Shown: positions 18,378 through 26,045, counted from the stretch's first letter. The stretch: 28,546 bases of DNA from Promethearchaeota archaeon (GCA_030620005.1 JAUXAJ010000027.1:1-28546), one strand, 5' to 3'. Numbers and translations are program-made. The notes: generated by a model not told the origin, from the letters alone.

Positions 18378-18714
18378 TTAGAATTTTCTTTCCTTTTTAG
18401 CTCGTTGGCTAATTTGATGAGAATGAACGGCGCAGCTTACACCTTTAGAAAATTATTCTATAAGTTTATGCAGTAATACTTCTTATTTTGCCCGCTCAAG
18501 ATTATAGTCCCGCTCTTTTTCAGTTCTCCGAACATCCTACCATCTACTAACGATGTTCGGCGAGTAACTGCTTTTGCTTTGCTTATTGCAGCTTAAACGA
18601 CAAGTTTTTTGCTCTTGCAACAAGGCGTCCGCATTTAGTGCACTGAACCTTTCCATAATTTCCTTTACTGCTTCCCGTCTTTCCCCCAGATCGTCTTTTC
18701 TTTGGAATCGTCAT
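18378..18714 (-). CDS. rps26e: Ribosomal protein S26e (eS26), coding sequence interrupted by two short insertions
   Basis: Read on minus from ATG at 18714. Segment 1 (18714-18607, 36 codons) gives MTIPKKRRSGGKTG ... VQCTKCGRLVARAK. Segment 2 (18589-18467, 41 codons) gives AISKAKAVTRRTSLVDGRMF ... KKYYCI. Segment 3 (18437-18378, 19 codons plus TAA) gives SCAVHSHQISQRAKKERKF. Joined, this is a 96-residue S26e of normal archaeal length with both zinc-ligand pairs, CTKC and CISC, and the AVH...RAKKERK end typical of the family. Unjoined, the first frame stops after 43 residues. GGAGG five bases before the ATG is one of the best Shine-Dalgarno sites in the window. S26e is a small-subunit protein at the mRNA exit channel in eukaryotes and many archaea. 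The gene follows trmY and the phosphatidyltransferase gene on the same strand. Broken gene, spliced or bypassed message, and sequence error remain possible. Confidence 0.8.
18438..18466 (-). other. Insertion 2 in rps26e (29 nt)
   Basis: Lies inside the second zinc-knuckle sequence. On minus it begins AACTTATAG and ends GGTGTA, between ATA (Ile) and AGC (Ser). Without it the frame gives YYCISCAVH; with it the frame stops at TAG within three codons. Exact edges can slide by up to three bases because TAA occurs at both edges. A weak inner stem (CTTATAG with CTAAAGG) is possible. Confidence 0.6.
18590..18606 (-). other. Insertion 1 in rps26e (17 nt)
   Basis: On minus: AACTTGTCGTTTAAGCT, between AAA (Lys36) and GCA (Ala) of the S26e frame. 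Without it the product reads VARAKAI, matching VPKDKAI of eukaryotic S26e. Read in frame it leads to a TAA a few codons on. A 14-nt version ending before GCT is also frame-correct and would add one Ala. The insert can fold AAAC/GTTT around a small loop. Confidence 0.6.
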
Positions 18715-18868
18715 GACCTCCTTTTCTGTGATTATTAATGTATCTCTTCTAATGGTTTAAAATTGTTTAAAACTTAAATAATTTATGCTTACCACCAATA
18801 ATTCCAAAGAATGAGCAAAGTGTTAAGAAAACCTAGTTGTATTGTCTTTACTGGCTCAATTCACGCGT

Positions 18869-19531
18869 TTAATTCTTTAATTTTTTAAATGAATGGATTA
18901 TTCTTTGTATTACTGTAATTACCAATAAACCCATGAATATCCATGTAAATATTGGAAAAAACAATGTAAAAGGGGTGCCTGTAATGAACCAAGATAAAAA
19001 ATAAATCCAAGTTTCGAGGTTTAAAGCAATTATTAATATAATTAATCTTTCAGCTCTTTCCATTAATCCAATACCCTTCATGTCAACACCTTCATTTTCA
19101 GCTCTAGCACGGATGTATGAAATCATTATCGTTAAAAACGTGATTATAAAGCCAATTAGAAAATCCATTAATCCACCATATATTAAAGCCAGAATAATCG
19201 CGACGTCGGATATTCTATCTATATTTGAATCTAAGAACGCTCCAGTTTTGGTTTCTTTGTTTGTCCTCCTTGCTACTTCCCCATCGAAAACATCAAATGC
19301 TCCTCCTACACACATTAAGAATGGAACGAGCCAAGCGAGCCAAAATGAGTAATGAATTAGTCCGATTGCGATAAAGAATGCAGCACTAATGGAACATAAG
19401 AATCCCAGGTAAGAAAGAGTATTAGGAGCAAATTCATGGTCAATTAAATAATTCACGGGTCTATCTATAAATTGATTTAATAAGCTCTTTTGTTTTATTC
19501 GTTTGTTATTATATTGTTCTACTTCGTTCAA
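18869..19531 (-). CDS. CDP-alcohol phosphatidyltransferase (archaeal phospholipid head-group enzyme)
   Basis: A 220-residue membrane enzyme with about six hydrophobic segments and the full family signature D-x2-D-G-x2-A-R-x8-G-x3-D-x3-D: Asp80, Asp83, Gly84, Ala87, Arg88, Gly97, Asp101 and Asp105 (FDVFDGEVARR ... TGAFLDSNID). The aspartates bind Mg and catalyse transfer of a phospho-alcohol onto the head group, releasing CMP. In archaea the lipid donor is CDP-archaeol; archaetidylinositol-phosphate synthase is a likely identity, but the acceptor cannot be read from sequence. TTG start with AGAGG upstream; the frame is open back to the trmY stop 72 bases away, so the start is uncertain. It is downstream of trmY and upstream of rps26e, and G1P dehydrogenase lies close by on the other strand. 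Confidence 0.85.
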   Translation of the reverse strand: MNEVEQYNNKRIKQKSLLNQFIDRPVNYLIDHEFAPNTLSYLGFLCSISAAFFIAIGLIHYSFWLAWLVPFLMCVGGAFDVFDGEVARRTNKETKTGAFLDSNIDRISDVAIILALIYGGLMDFLIGFIITFLTIMISYIRARAENEGVDMKGIGLMERAERLIILIIALNLETWIYFLSWFITGTPFTLFFPIFTWIFMGLLVITVIQRIIHSFKKLKN

Positions 19532-19603
19532 TGTTTCATTAGATCCTCTGAAAGGAATGATATAATTTAAAATTTCTTTAATATAATAAACTTTTTGAAT
19601 GAA

Positions 19604-20203
19604 TTAAATTAAGGATAATTTAATTAATCGTATAATTGAAGATGCTAAATATGAAAGAGACCCTAAACTTAAATTTGGTATCTTTAACAAGAATAGTTCC
19701 TCTGAATTTAAGAAATCGCCACTTTGATTTCCAATTACAAAAACTATTCTTTCTTTTGAACGGAGTTCATTAACTCGTTTAAAAAAATCCTCTCCATTTT
19801 CCTTTAATACAAATACATCGTCGTTTGAATTGATAAATTGTTTTAAAGCGTTAATAATGTTAATAGTTGAGATTTTTACAAATTTAAGAGGATTGTCCTT
19901 AATTTCAATTTTAGAATAGTCCTTACGAATTAAATCTACAAAACTATCTGTAAGTAATAACTCGTTCTTAGGAAAAGATTCATAGTTTAATTGATTTGTA
20001 TCAAAAATGTAGGTTTTATACTTGTCTAAAAAGACCCAAATCTGAACGTCTTCTTCAAACCTATCGGGCCCCATTAATGCTGCCAATATGCATCTAGAGA
20101 CGACATCAAACCGTCCCGAAGAGCCGGGGATGTTTTTAATGGTATACCTACTAATATCCACGGTTTCAGACTTAAGGAAAAAAACTATTGGCGATTTATT
20201 CAA
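19604..20203 (-). CDS. trmY: TrmY, tRNA pseudouridine(54) N1-methyltransferase
   Basis: A 199-residue SPOUT-class methylase. The family's N-terminal block is clear: NIPGSSGRFDVVSRCILAAL (residues 24-43; TrmY pattern 'lPG.gR.DvlcRcv.aAl'), followed by EDVQIWVFLD. The C-terminal knot region is IVFVIGNQSGDFLNSEE, then LSLGSLSYLASSIIRLI, matching the AdoMet-binding 'v.lgdh.g....e...l' and 'sLGp.sl.ashci.li.n' segments. It makes N1-methylpseudouridine at position 54 of archaeal tRNA, which lacks ribothymidine there. TTG start. First gene of a minus-strand set with the phosphatidyltransferase and rps26e, and divergent from the G1P dehydrogenase gene 116 bases away. Confidence 0.85.
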   Translation of the reverse strand: MNKSPIVFFLKSETVDISRYTIKNIPGSSGRFDVVSRCILAALMGPDRFEEDVQIWVFLDKYKTYIFDTNQLNYESFPKNELLLTDSFVDLIRKDYSKIEIKDNPLKFVKISTINIINALKQFINSNDDVFVLKENGEDFFKRVNELRSKERIVFVIGNQSGDFLNSEELFLLKIPNLSLGSLSYLASSIIRLIKLSLI

Positions 20204-20319
20204 CGGTAATTTTCGTAGTTGGAATTAGATATTTCAACAAATTCAAGAGTTAGATATAAACTTAATCCTTTTTTTTTAATTTTATAAATTTTTAATTTGA
20301 GGCAAGTACTTAATTATTC

Positions 20320-21363
20320 ATGGTCAAGGAACCAAAATTCGGCAATTGGCTTTCTATTGACACCTTAAACTCGCTAGATAAGTATGTTTTAATTACAATG
20401 GAGGAACCATGGAAAATAATTAAGAATGATGTGGATAATCAACCAGAATATATTGAATATAATTATGACATGTCAATAGAAAATTTAGTGAAAACGTATG
20501 ATAGTTTTGAACCATTTATTACTGATTCTTATTCAATTGTCGGGATAGGTGGTGGAACAAGCTGTGACACTGCTAAATTTTTGGTTTGGAAATTTAAGCA
20601 GGAATTTGGTTTTGATCTCGATCTATTTCTAATCCCTTCAATTATTTCAGTGGACGCCTTTTTATGCTCCTCTATTGCCGTGAGATATGAAAATAAAGTA
20701 AGATATATTGGCGAAAGCAATCCTAAAGGAATTTTAATTGATTTTGATCTAATAAAATCAGCGCCTAAGTATCTAAATATAGCGGGGGTTTCAGATACCA
20801 TATCCATTACTTCAGCATTAGGAGATTGGAAGTTAGAAAGAGATGAAGTAAACGGAAAATTTGATCAAAATGTTTTTAACGACGCGAGAAAAATTGCTAC
20901 CGATTTAATGGATGCTAGAGAAGAAATTCGAGATGTATCGGAAAAAGGAATCGAAGCCTTAGTGAATGGTTTTTACAAAGAAGTAGTTTTGTGCGAAGAA
21001 TGGGGCAATGCCAGACCAGAAGAGGGTAGCGAACACTTTCTTGCTTATTGTTTAGAATCCATCACGGGCGATCATTACATTCACGGCAATTTAATCGGAA
21101 TGAATATACTTATTAGCCTTTATTTGCAAGAAGAATACGCAGAATTTTCAAAAGAAGAAATTAAGCAGTTCTTTGAGGACATTCAAATTAAAATTTCCCC
21201 TAAAGCTCAAAATATTTCTAATGACGATATTGAAAAGGCATTAAAACAAATTAAAAAGTACGTGAAAGATGAGAATTTGGAGTACTCAATCTATAATTCT
21301 CCCAAATTAAACTTAACTGATAATAAAATAAACAAAATTATAAAGTATATCCAATCTTTTTAA
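20320..21363 (+). CDS. egsA: sn-glycerol-1-phosphate dehydrogenase (G1PDH/AraM family)
   Basis: A 347-residue metal-dependent dehydrogenase that reduces dihydroxyacetone phosphate to sn-glycerol-1-phosphate, the backbone of archaeal ether lipids. Seen: the nucleotide-binding loop GIGGGTSCDTAKF (residues 75-87), LIPSIISVDAFLCSS (104-118, the substrate-side 'P...s.Da..s' block), Asp159 in GVSDTIS, GDW with Asp169, and metal-ligand histidines His239 (SEHFLAY) and His255 (HGNLIGM). These fit the iron/zinc-dependent alcohol dehydrogenase superfamily, G1PDH branch. AraM-type bacterial enzymes are similar and cannot be excluded by eye. ATG start. The adjacent phosphatidyltransferase on the other strand supports a lipid role. 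Confidence 0.85.
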   Translation: MVKEPKFGNWLSIDTLNSLDKYVLITMEEPWKIIKNDVDNQPEYIEYNYDMSIENLVKTYDSFEPFITDSYSIVGIGGGTSCDTAKFLVWKFKQEFGFDLDLFLIPSIISVDAFLCSSIAVRYENKVRYIGESNPKGILIDFDLIKSAPKYLNIAGVSDTISITSALGDWKLERDEVNGKFDQNVFNDARKIATDLMDAREEIRDVSEKGIEALVNGFYKEVVLCEEWGNARPEEGSEHFLAYCLESITGDHYIHGNLIGMNILISLYLQEEYAEFSKEEIKQFFEDIQIKISPKAQNISNDDIEKALKQIKKYVKDENLEYSIYNSPKLNLTDNKINKIIKYIQSF

Positions 21364-21468
21364 GTCTTTTCATACTTATTTATAAAATTCAGAACTTATT
21401 GGATTCATTAAAAAATGGACTCCACTTTATTTATTGGTGTTAGAATGAATATATTCATTGATGTCTGA

Positions 21469-21642
21469 ATGAATGTTTTTGAATTTTTTTTTATTACTTT
21501 GCATTTATTATTAATAATTTTCTTGATTTCTTTAGTTTCCAATTTAAAGAGTAAGAAATTTCGTTTTTTCACTATATTTTTTGCTTTATTCGTGGGATTT
21601 TTCGATATCATGGTTGGAATTAATATGATTATAATTTTTTAA
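21469..21642 (+). CDS. Possible small two-helix membrane protein (57 aa)
   Basis: ATG at 21469 opens 57 codons (MNVFEFFFITLHLLLIIFLI ... ATMs ending GINMIIIF) with two hydrophobic segments separated by the basic turn NLKSKKFRF, a positive-inside pattern. It lies in the 319-base gap between the G1P dehydrogenase gene and the ceramidase-like gene. AT-rich DNA yields hydrophobic frames by chance, so this is tentative; a minus-strand frame of similar length overlaps it and looks less protein-like. Confidence 0.35.
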   Translation: MNVFEFFFITLHLLLIIFLISLVSNLKSKKFRFFTIFFALFVGFFDIMVGINMIIIF

Positions 21643-21682
21643 AAATGTGTCTATATAAAAATTACAAAATAAATTTTAAATT

Positions 21683-23662
21683 TTAATCGGAGGCTAAATC
21701 TCCTAAAAAGCCTGCCCCTATCTTGTTAAATTCTTCGGCGTAATTCACACCGTATTTTTCTCCCATTTCACCATATATTATCTTAATTAATAAATTTACA
21801 CGAATCGCGTTTGGAACATCTTCCTCGAGTAATTCAACATGTAAGCGATTTGCACGAGCAATCAATTTATTTTGATAAAACCAGTTTTTTAAGACGGTTT
21901 TATGCTCGCAAAGTGCCTTTATTTTTTCTTCAACGAAATCCGTGATGTCCACGTGGAAATTTAAAACTGTAGGATTTCGGGCAAATAAATATCTCTCTCC
22001 AACCATGTGAATTTCTAAGTCTTCTTCTAAATGCTCCGGATAAAACAATTCAACCGCACTTTGCCAGCAAGCCTCGTTTACTGCCCTTGCGGTGATGATG
22101 TGGTCCATGTTCTCTTCATCGGTTCCGTTCAAATCAAAAGAAACCACTAGATCAGGCTTGTATTTTCTCATCAGATAAATAAGCTTGCCTCGTAATTCTA
22201 AATAATCAACTCCCGCTAAGACATCCGTTGGATAATCCAAATGAATTGTTTCTTCAGCACCTAAAGCCTTATATGCTTTTTCAACTTCTTTTCGGTTCCT
22301 CTTTATTCCTTGTTCTTTCGTGATTCCTATGCAATCCGCATAATCATCTGTTATTCTCACGCATATCAACTTATTTCCTTCGCGTGATAACTTAATGAGC
22401 GTGCCTCCTGCCCAAATCGATAAATCGTCTGCGTGGGGGCCGATTCCCATGACTGTCTTGTATACAAATAGTTCCTTCACGGTTTTTCTTACTACTTCGG
22501 CTGCTTCTGAGCCAACGGATTCCGTTTCATGGCCTATAAATCTTCCATTTTCAATGTCATCAACCCAAACTTGAGGTTTCAATCTATATTGATCTAAAGG
22601 AATGAAATAGCCAATGGAATCGTTAGAATTACTTATGAACATTATTTGTTTGTCTGCATTCTCTTCCATGATTTTAGAAAATAATCCTGGAAACGGTTCC
22701 CCGGGTACATGCATCATGTGTAAATTTCCAATTCTTAACTTACTGATTGTAGTCATGGCATGATTATCTTCTAGTTCTCTTTCAAAAACTCTAATTTTGA
22801 ACAAAAGTTGAAAATCGGGATTCTCCAATTTAATTTTAACTCTACGATGTCTTATTTCAATGGGCGCTTCTTCTACTTTAATTGCTTTTGGAAAGATGTT
22901 TTTTATTTCAGAAAATACTTCGTTGGCAAATAATTCCATTTTATCAAAACCTTGCTCGCAATAAATCGGTGATTGGGAGCCACATAGACCTAACCCAAAT
23001 AAAGAGACTCCACCGAACTCATTCTCCATCATTTCGCATACAAGCCCCGGATAATCCCCTGAAATAGACACGTCTTCTCTAGTAGTCATTTCAGGTTGAG
23101 CTGTAAATGTCCATAGACACCCAATTAATTTCTCATTAGCCAAGAATTTTAATACAATTAGATCACCACATGTGTCCTTTTCGTCACGATAATTTTCGAT
23201 GAGTTTTTCTAAGTTAGATTTCACAACATATAATTCAACGTCTTCAAGATTTTGTTCAGCTTCCACCACGGCCTCAACAATTCTCTCAATTAAAAAGAAT
23301 TGATACTTCCAGTTAATACCGCTCATCCCTATTAGGGCCCCCCATAATCCCATGGTGTCTGGTCCAGCGTGCGTGTGAGTCGCAAATACATAGATCTCTC
23401 TTTCTTTATATCCGTATGCTTTTAATCTATCTCTAACTCTATCCACGAAATCCGCTAGTAAACCGATACATTCTACTGAAACTAAAGCAACTTTTGTATT
23501 TCCATCAGCAATAACCATTGCTCGAGCATGTATGTGATCGTGCACGTCCTTGAATTTTGGCGCCATCATGGTCAAATATCCCGCAACTTGAACAGCTCCA
23601 ACATCAGAAGGAGGAGTTATATTCTTTTTAGATGCTCCACATTTTAAAATTGTTATTTTAAT
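21683..23662 (-). CDS. Neutral ceramidase-like hydrolase fused to a PIG-L (LmbE) deacetylase domain
   Basis: Two enzyme domains in one frame. The N-terminal ~370 residues follow the neutral/alkaline ceramidase family: an ITPP segment near the start, VHDHIHARAMVI, VALVSVECIGL, the zinc-type motif FATHTHAGPD, and later HVPGEPFPGLFSK and SNDSIGYFIP. The C-terminal ~255 residues are a PIG-L deacetylase: GIGPHADDLSIWAGGTL (metal-binding PHADD) and GTDEENMDHIITARAV (the distal His motif). Together they suggest hydrolysis of an amide or N-acetyl group on a lipid or sugar. The first usual start is TTG at 23575, but the frame is open to 23662 and encodes the expected family N-terminus (LKCGASKKNITPP ... 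VAGY), so the TTG start looks too short. Upstream, ATG AAA ATG is separated from this part by an in-frame TGA. Confidence 0.8.
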   Translation of the reverse strand: MKITILKCGASKKNITPPSDVGAVQVAGYLTMMAPKFKDVHDHIHARAMVIADGNTKVALVSVECIGLLADFVDRVRDRLKAYGYKEREIYVFATHTHAGPDTMGLWGALIGMSGINWKYQFFLIERIVEAVVEAEQNLEDVELYVVKSNLEKLIENYRDEKDTCGDLIVLKFLANEKLIGCLWTFTAQPEMTTREDVSISGDYPGLVCEMMENEFGGVSLFGLGLCGSQSPIYCEQGFDKMELFANEVFSEIKNIFPKAIKVEEAPIEIRHRRVKIKLENPDFQLLFKIRVFERELEDNHAMTTISKLRIGNLHMMHVPGEPFPGLFSKIMEENADKQIMFISNSNDSIGYFIPLDQYRLKPQVWVDDIENGRFIGHETESVGSEAAEVVRKTVKELFVYKTVMGIGPHADDLSIWAGGTLIKLSREGNKLICVRITDDYADCIGITKEQGIKRNRKEVEKAYKALGAEETIHLDYPTDVLAGVDYLELRGKLIYLMRKYKPDLVVSFDLNGTDEENMDHIITARAVNEACWQSAVELFYPEHLEEDLEIHMVGERYLFARNPTVLNFHVDITDFVEEKIKALCEHKTVLKNWFYQNKLIARANRLHVELLEEDVPNAIRVNLLIKIIYGEMGEKYGVNYAEEFNKIGAGFLGDLASD

Positions 23663-23674
23663 TCACATTTTCAT

Positions 23675-24161
23675 GATAATTATAAATTTGAAAGTGTATA
23701 ATTATTTGAATTATCGTAAAGTATTTGAATATAATGAAAATTACTTCTTGAAAGTTTTATATTGTTTAGATTAACTTGTCAAATATCCATCACAATTTAT
23801 TGTTCAAAAAACAATAATATGTAGAAATTTATTTATTTTATTCTAATGTTTTCTGAGTTTTCCCTAAGATTTGAACACTGGATTCTTTTTCTTCTTCTTT
23901 AAGAAGAATAATTATGATTTCTATTTATTTAAACTTATTTCATTAACTACATTAATGAATATGTGATCTCTCGTTTTAACACCCCACATTTAAGATCCAT
24001 TTTTTTACATCTCTGATTTACTTTTTTAGATTATTTTTACATTAATTAATAACTAATACATAAAATGCTGCCATTAAGATTATAGAAGAAAAGAATTAAT
24101 ATTATAACATTTAATTTTTATATAAGAAGTATTAAAAAGATAAGTAATACTGATAATTACA
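23675..24161. other. About 490-bp AT-rich intergenic region
   Basis: Between the divergent ceramidase-like and GTPase genes. Two small palindromes are visible, ATTGTTCAAAAAACAAT near 23800 and TTCTTCTTTAAGAAGAA near 23900, plus TATA-like runs before the GTPase start (about 24115-24125). No convincing gene seen. Confidence 0.4.
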
Positions 24162-24701
24162 ATGCCCCATAAAATTCCAATAAAAAAAAATTTCTTTAAA
24201 ATAGTAATTTGTGGGGATGGGGCCGTTGGAAAAACCACCATTAGTAAAAAACTAACAGGACGCTTGAGTTCGGAAGAAAAAATAGAAATGACACCTGGTA
24301 TTGATTTTCACGGTTTAATGTTGGAAAAGGATGACAAGAAAATATTTTGTCAATTGTGGGACCTTGGAGGCCAACATCATTTTCGAGATTTTCAAGACAA
24401 TTTTTTTGAAAGTGCTTCTATAGTAATTTTTGTTTGTTCTGTAGATAGATTTCAAACTTTGGAAAATATTGAATCATGGCTAAAATTTCTTCCTAAAGAA
24501 AAAATTAATAAATCATATCTCGTGGCAAACAAAATAGATTTTCAAGATCGGTCAGTAAAAACAGAATCTATAATTAAATTAGCAAAAGATTTAAATCTAG
24601 AATATTACGAAGTGTCTGCAAGGACTGGAGATGGTTTCGATAAATTTGAGAGCAAGTTAATTGAGGCAATCTACAAAATATATGATGATTTAAATAAATG
24701 A
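24162..24701 (+). CDS. Ras-like small GTPase (Asgard Ras/Rab-type)
   Basis: A 179-residue small GTPase with every G motif: G1 GDGAVGKTT (residues 18-26), G2 Thr44 in EMTPGIDFHG, G3 WDLGGQ (66-71), G4 NKID (123-126) and G5 SARTG (152-156). The Gln of G3 is the catalytic glutamine. The core most resembles the Ras/Rab/Rag-like GTPases that are abundant in Asgard genomes. The C-terminus ends IYKIYDDLNK with no cysteine, so there is no prenylation signal. A basic N-terminal extension (KIPIKKNFF) might contact membranes. No GEF or GAP-like gene is adjacent; the nearest candidate regulatory-type protein is at 27791. ATG start. Cellular role unknown. Confidence 0.92.
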   Translation: MPHKIPIKKNFFKIVICGDGAVGKTTISKKLTGRLSSEEKIEMTPGIDFHGLMLEKDDKKIFCQLWDLGGQHHFRDFQDNFFESASIVIFVCSVDRFQTLENIESWLKFLPKEKINKSYLVANKIDFQDRSVKTESIIKLAKDLNLEYYEVSARTGDGFDKFESKLIEAIYKIYDDLNK

Positions 24702-24899
24702 GAAACATGATTTGTTTTAAGAAAATTAGCTCTAATAAGGCTGATTTTCGAATTTGACTTATTTTAATTTCCTTATTTCTTTTTTTTAATTTTCTTTAAT
24801 CCAATATATTAGATCGAATAATTATCTTAAATTAGAAAACCTATAATTATAAAAAAATAGAAGATAAAAAAAAGCAAAATCAGTGTTAAGATTATATAT

Positions 24900-25229
24900 T
24901 TATTTTTGGTTAATTTCTTTTTTTTTAAACTTAACGATTAAAAAAAACACTGCCATTATGATTACAAAAGATAATAATATTCCAATAAGACCTGCGATAT
25001 AATCGCTCTCAATTCCTCCAAATATAGGATCCCAAGGTGATGATAATCCTTCAAGCCACTCTTCGCCTTCTTCAGCCCCTCCATACGCATCGATTAACAC
25101 TCTTTCTAATCCATCTGGGTCTTCTGAAAGAAATCCTAAAGTAAATCCAATTGAGATCACCAGCATTAAAACTAAAGTTATAATTAGGATGTAGAGAATT
25201 ATTCTTTTATATTTTCCAAATAGCACCAT
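24900..25229 (-). CDS. PDGLE-domain protein, CbiN-like partner of a Ni/Co ECF transporter
   Basis: A 109-residue protein with one membrane helix at each end (residues 8-32 and about 78-100) and an extracytoplasmic loop carrying SEDPDGLERVL, the PDGLE motif of the CbiN/NikN-type small subunits that accompany CbiM in cobalt or nickel uptake. It starts three bases after cbiM ends, on the same strand, so the two are co-transcribed. In other systems the small subunit is needed for metal loading of the CbiM core. Confidence 0.85.
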   Translation of the reverse strand: MVLFGKYKRIILYILIITLVLMLVISIGFTLGFLSEDPDGLERVLIDAYGGAEEGEEWLEGLSSPWDPIFGGIESDYIAGLIGILLSFVIIMAVFFLIVKFKKKEINQK

Positions 25230-25232
25230 TAT

Positions 25233-25904
25233 TTATTTTACCCCCAAATTCTGTTCAGTCGTAATCAAATCTGGCTTTACTTTATAAATATAAGATACTA
25301 TTAAAGCGGATATTACGGCTTCTCCAATACCAATTAAAACATGCCAAAAAACCATGGAAGTAATAGCGATTTCCATTGGAATTACTCCTGAAAGTCCAAT
25401 TTCTACGCCTGCTATGAATGATGCCAGGACTATTGATATGTACGAACCAATTGCGGTTGCAATTGTAATCTTCTTCTCTTTTCCTAATTTTGTCTTGTTT
25501 AAAACAATAATTATCATTTTAACGATATAAAACCCAAAAATTCCACAAATAATCCCCATGTTAAATGTATTTGCTCCAATTGCAGTTATCCCCCCGTCAC
25601 CAAATAGACTTTGAATTCCTAAAACTAGAAAAAGTACAATTACAGCCGACCATGGACCAAGAATTACCGCAATTAATGTTCCCCCCACTAAATGTCCTGA
25701 CGTTCCACCTGGAACGGGATAATTGACGAATTGAAATGCAAAAATTACTGCTGCTAAGACCCCGATATATGGAACTAATTTTTCAGAATCTTCTTCTTCG
25801 AAAATCTTACCCATTTTGAAAAAGCCAAGTACAATTATTGTAATAGTGACTATCCACAATATAACGATAATTACAGGGTCTAATAATCCATCCGGTATAT
25901 GCAT
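25233..25904 (-). CDS. cbiM: CbiM, substrate-binding S component of a cobalt/nickel ECF transporter
   Basis: A 223-residue membrane protein with about seven hydrophobic segments. It begins exactly MHIPDGLL; in CbiM/NikM the free amino-terminus and His2 are metal ligands, which fixes the start. The second ligand region FVNYPVPGGTSGHLVGGTL (about residues 59-77) is fully conserved and contains the expected histidine. GANTFNMGIICG (about 110-121) is also typical. It works with the PDGLE protein just downstream and with the CbiQ/CbiO energising module encoded divergently from 26160. Cobalt or nickel cannot be told from sequence. Confidence 0.92.
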   Translation of the reverse strand: MHIPDGLLDPVIIVILWIVTITIIVLGFFKMGKIFEEEDSEKLVPYIGVLAAVIFAFQFVNYPVPGGTSGHLVGGTLIAVILGPWSAVIVLFLVLGIQSLFGDGGITAIGANTFNMGIICGIFGFYIVKMIIIVLNKTKLGKEKKITIATAIGSYISIVLASFIAGVEIGLSGVIPMEIAITSMVFWHVLIGIGEAVISALIVSYIYKVKPDLITTEQNLGVK

Positions 25905-26045
25905 TTTTTATTTTACCATTTTTAATTTTTTTTTTTAATTAATTCTAATGAATTCTTACAAATTTAAAAATATTACTAAATTATAAAAAAGTATGAAAAC
26001 CCGCTTTTTAATGTTTTAAAATGATTTAAGTTATATTTAGGATTT

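Noticed and set aside
18438..18466. Ribosome hop from TGC to TGC as the explanation of insertion 2
   Set aside because: It would keep the frame but delete Ile-Ser-Cys and destroy the second CxxC zinc knuckle; removal of 29 nt keeps it.
18438..18606. Canonical bulge-helix-bulge introns in rps26e
   Set aside because: No arrangement with two 3-nt bulges on opposite strands around a 4-bp helix gave frame-correct products at both sites; only a relaxed stem with an A-rich bulge was found.
21408..21611. 67-codon minus-strand ORF after the G1P dehydrogenase gene
   Set aside because: Lys/Asn/Ile-rich translation typical of chance AT-rich frames; the plus-strand two-helix frame is the better candidate here.
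22882..23067. 61-codon plus-strand ORF
   Set aside because: Antisense within the ceramidase-like gene, whose frame is clearly coding.
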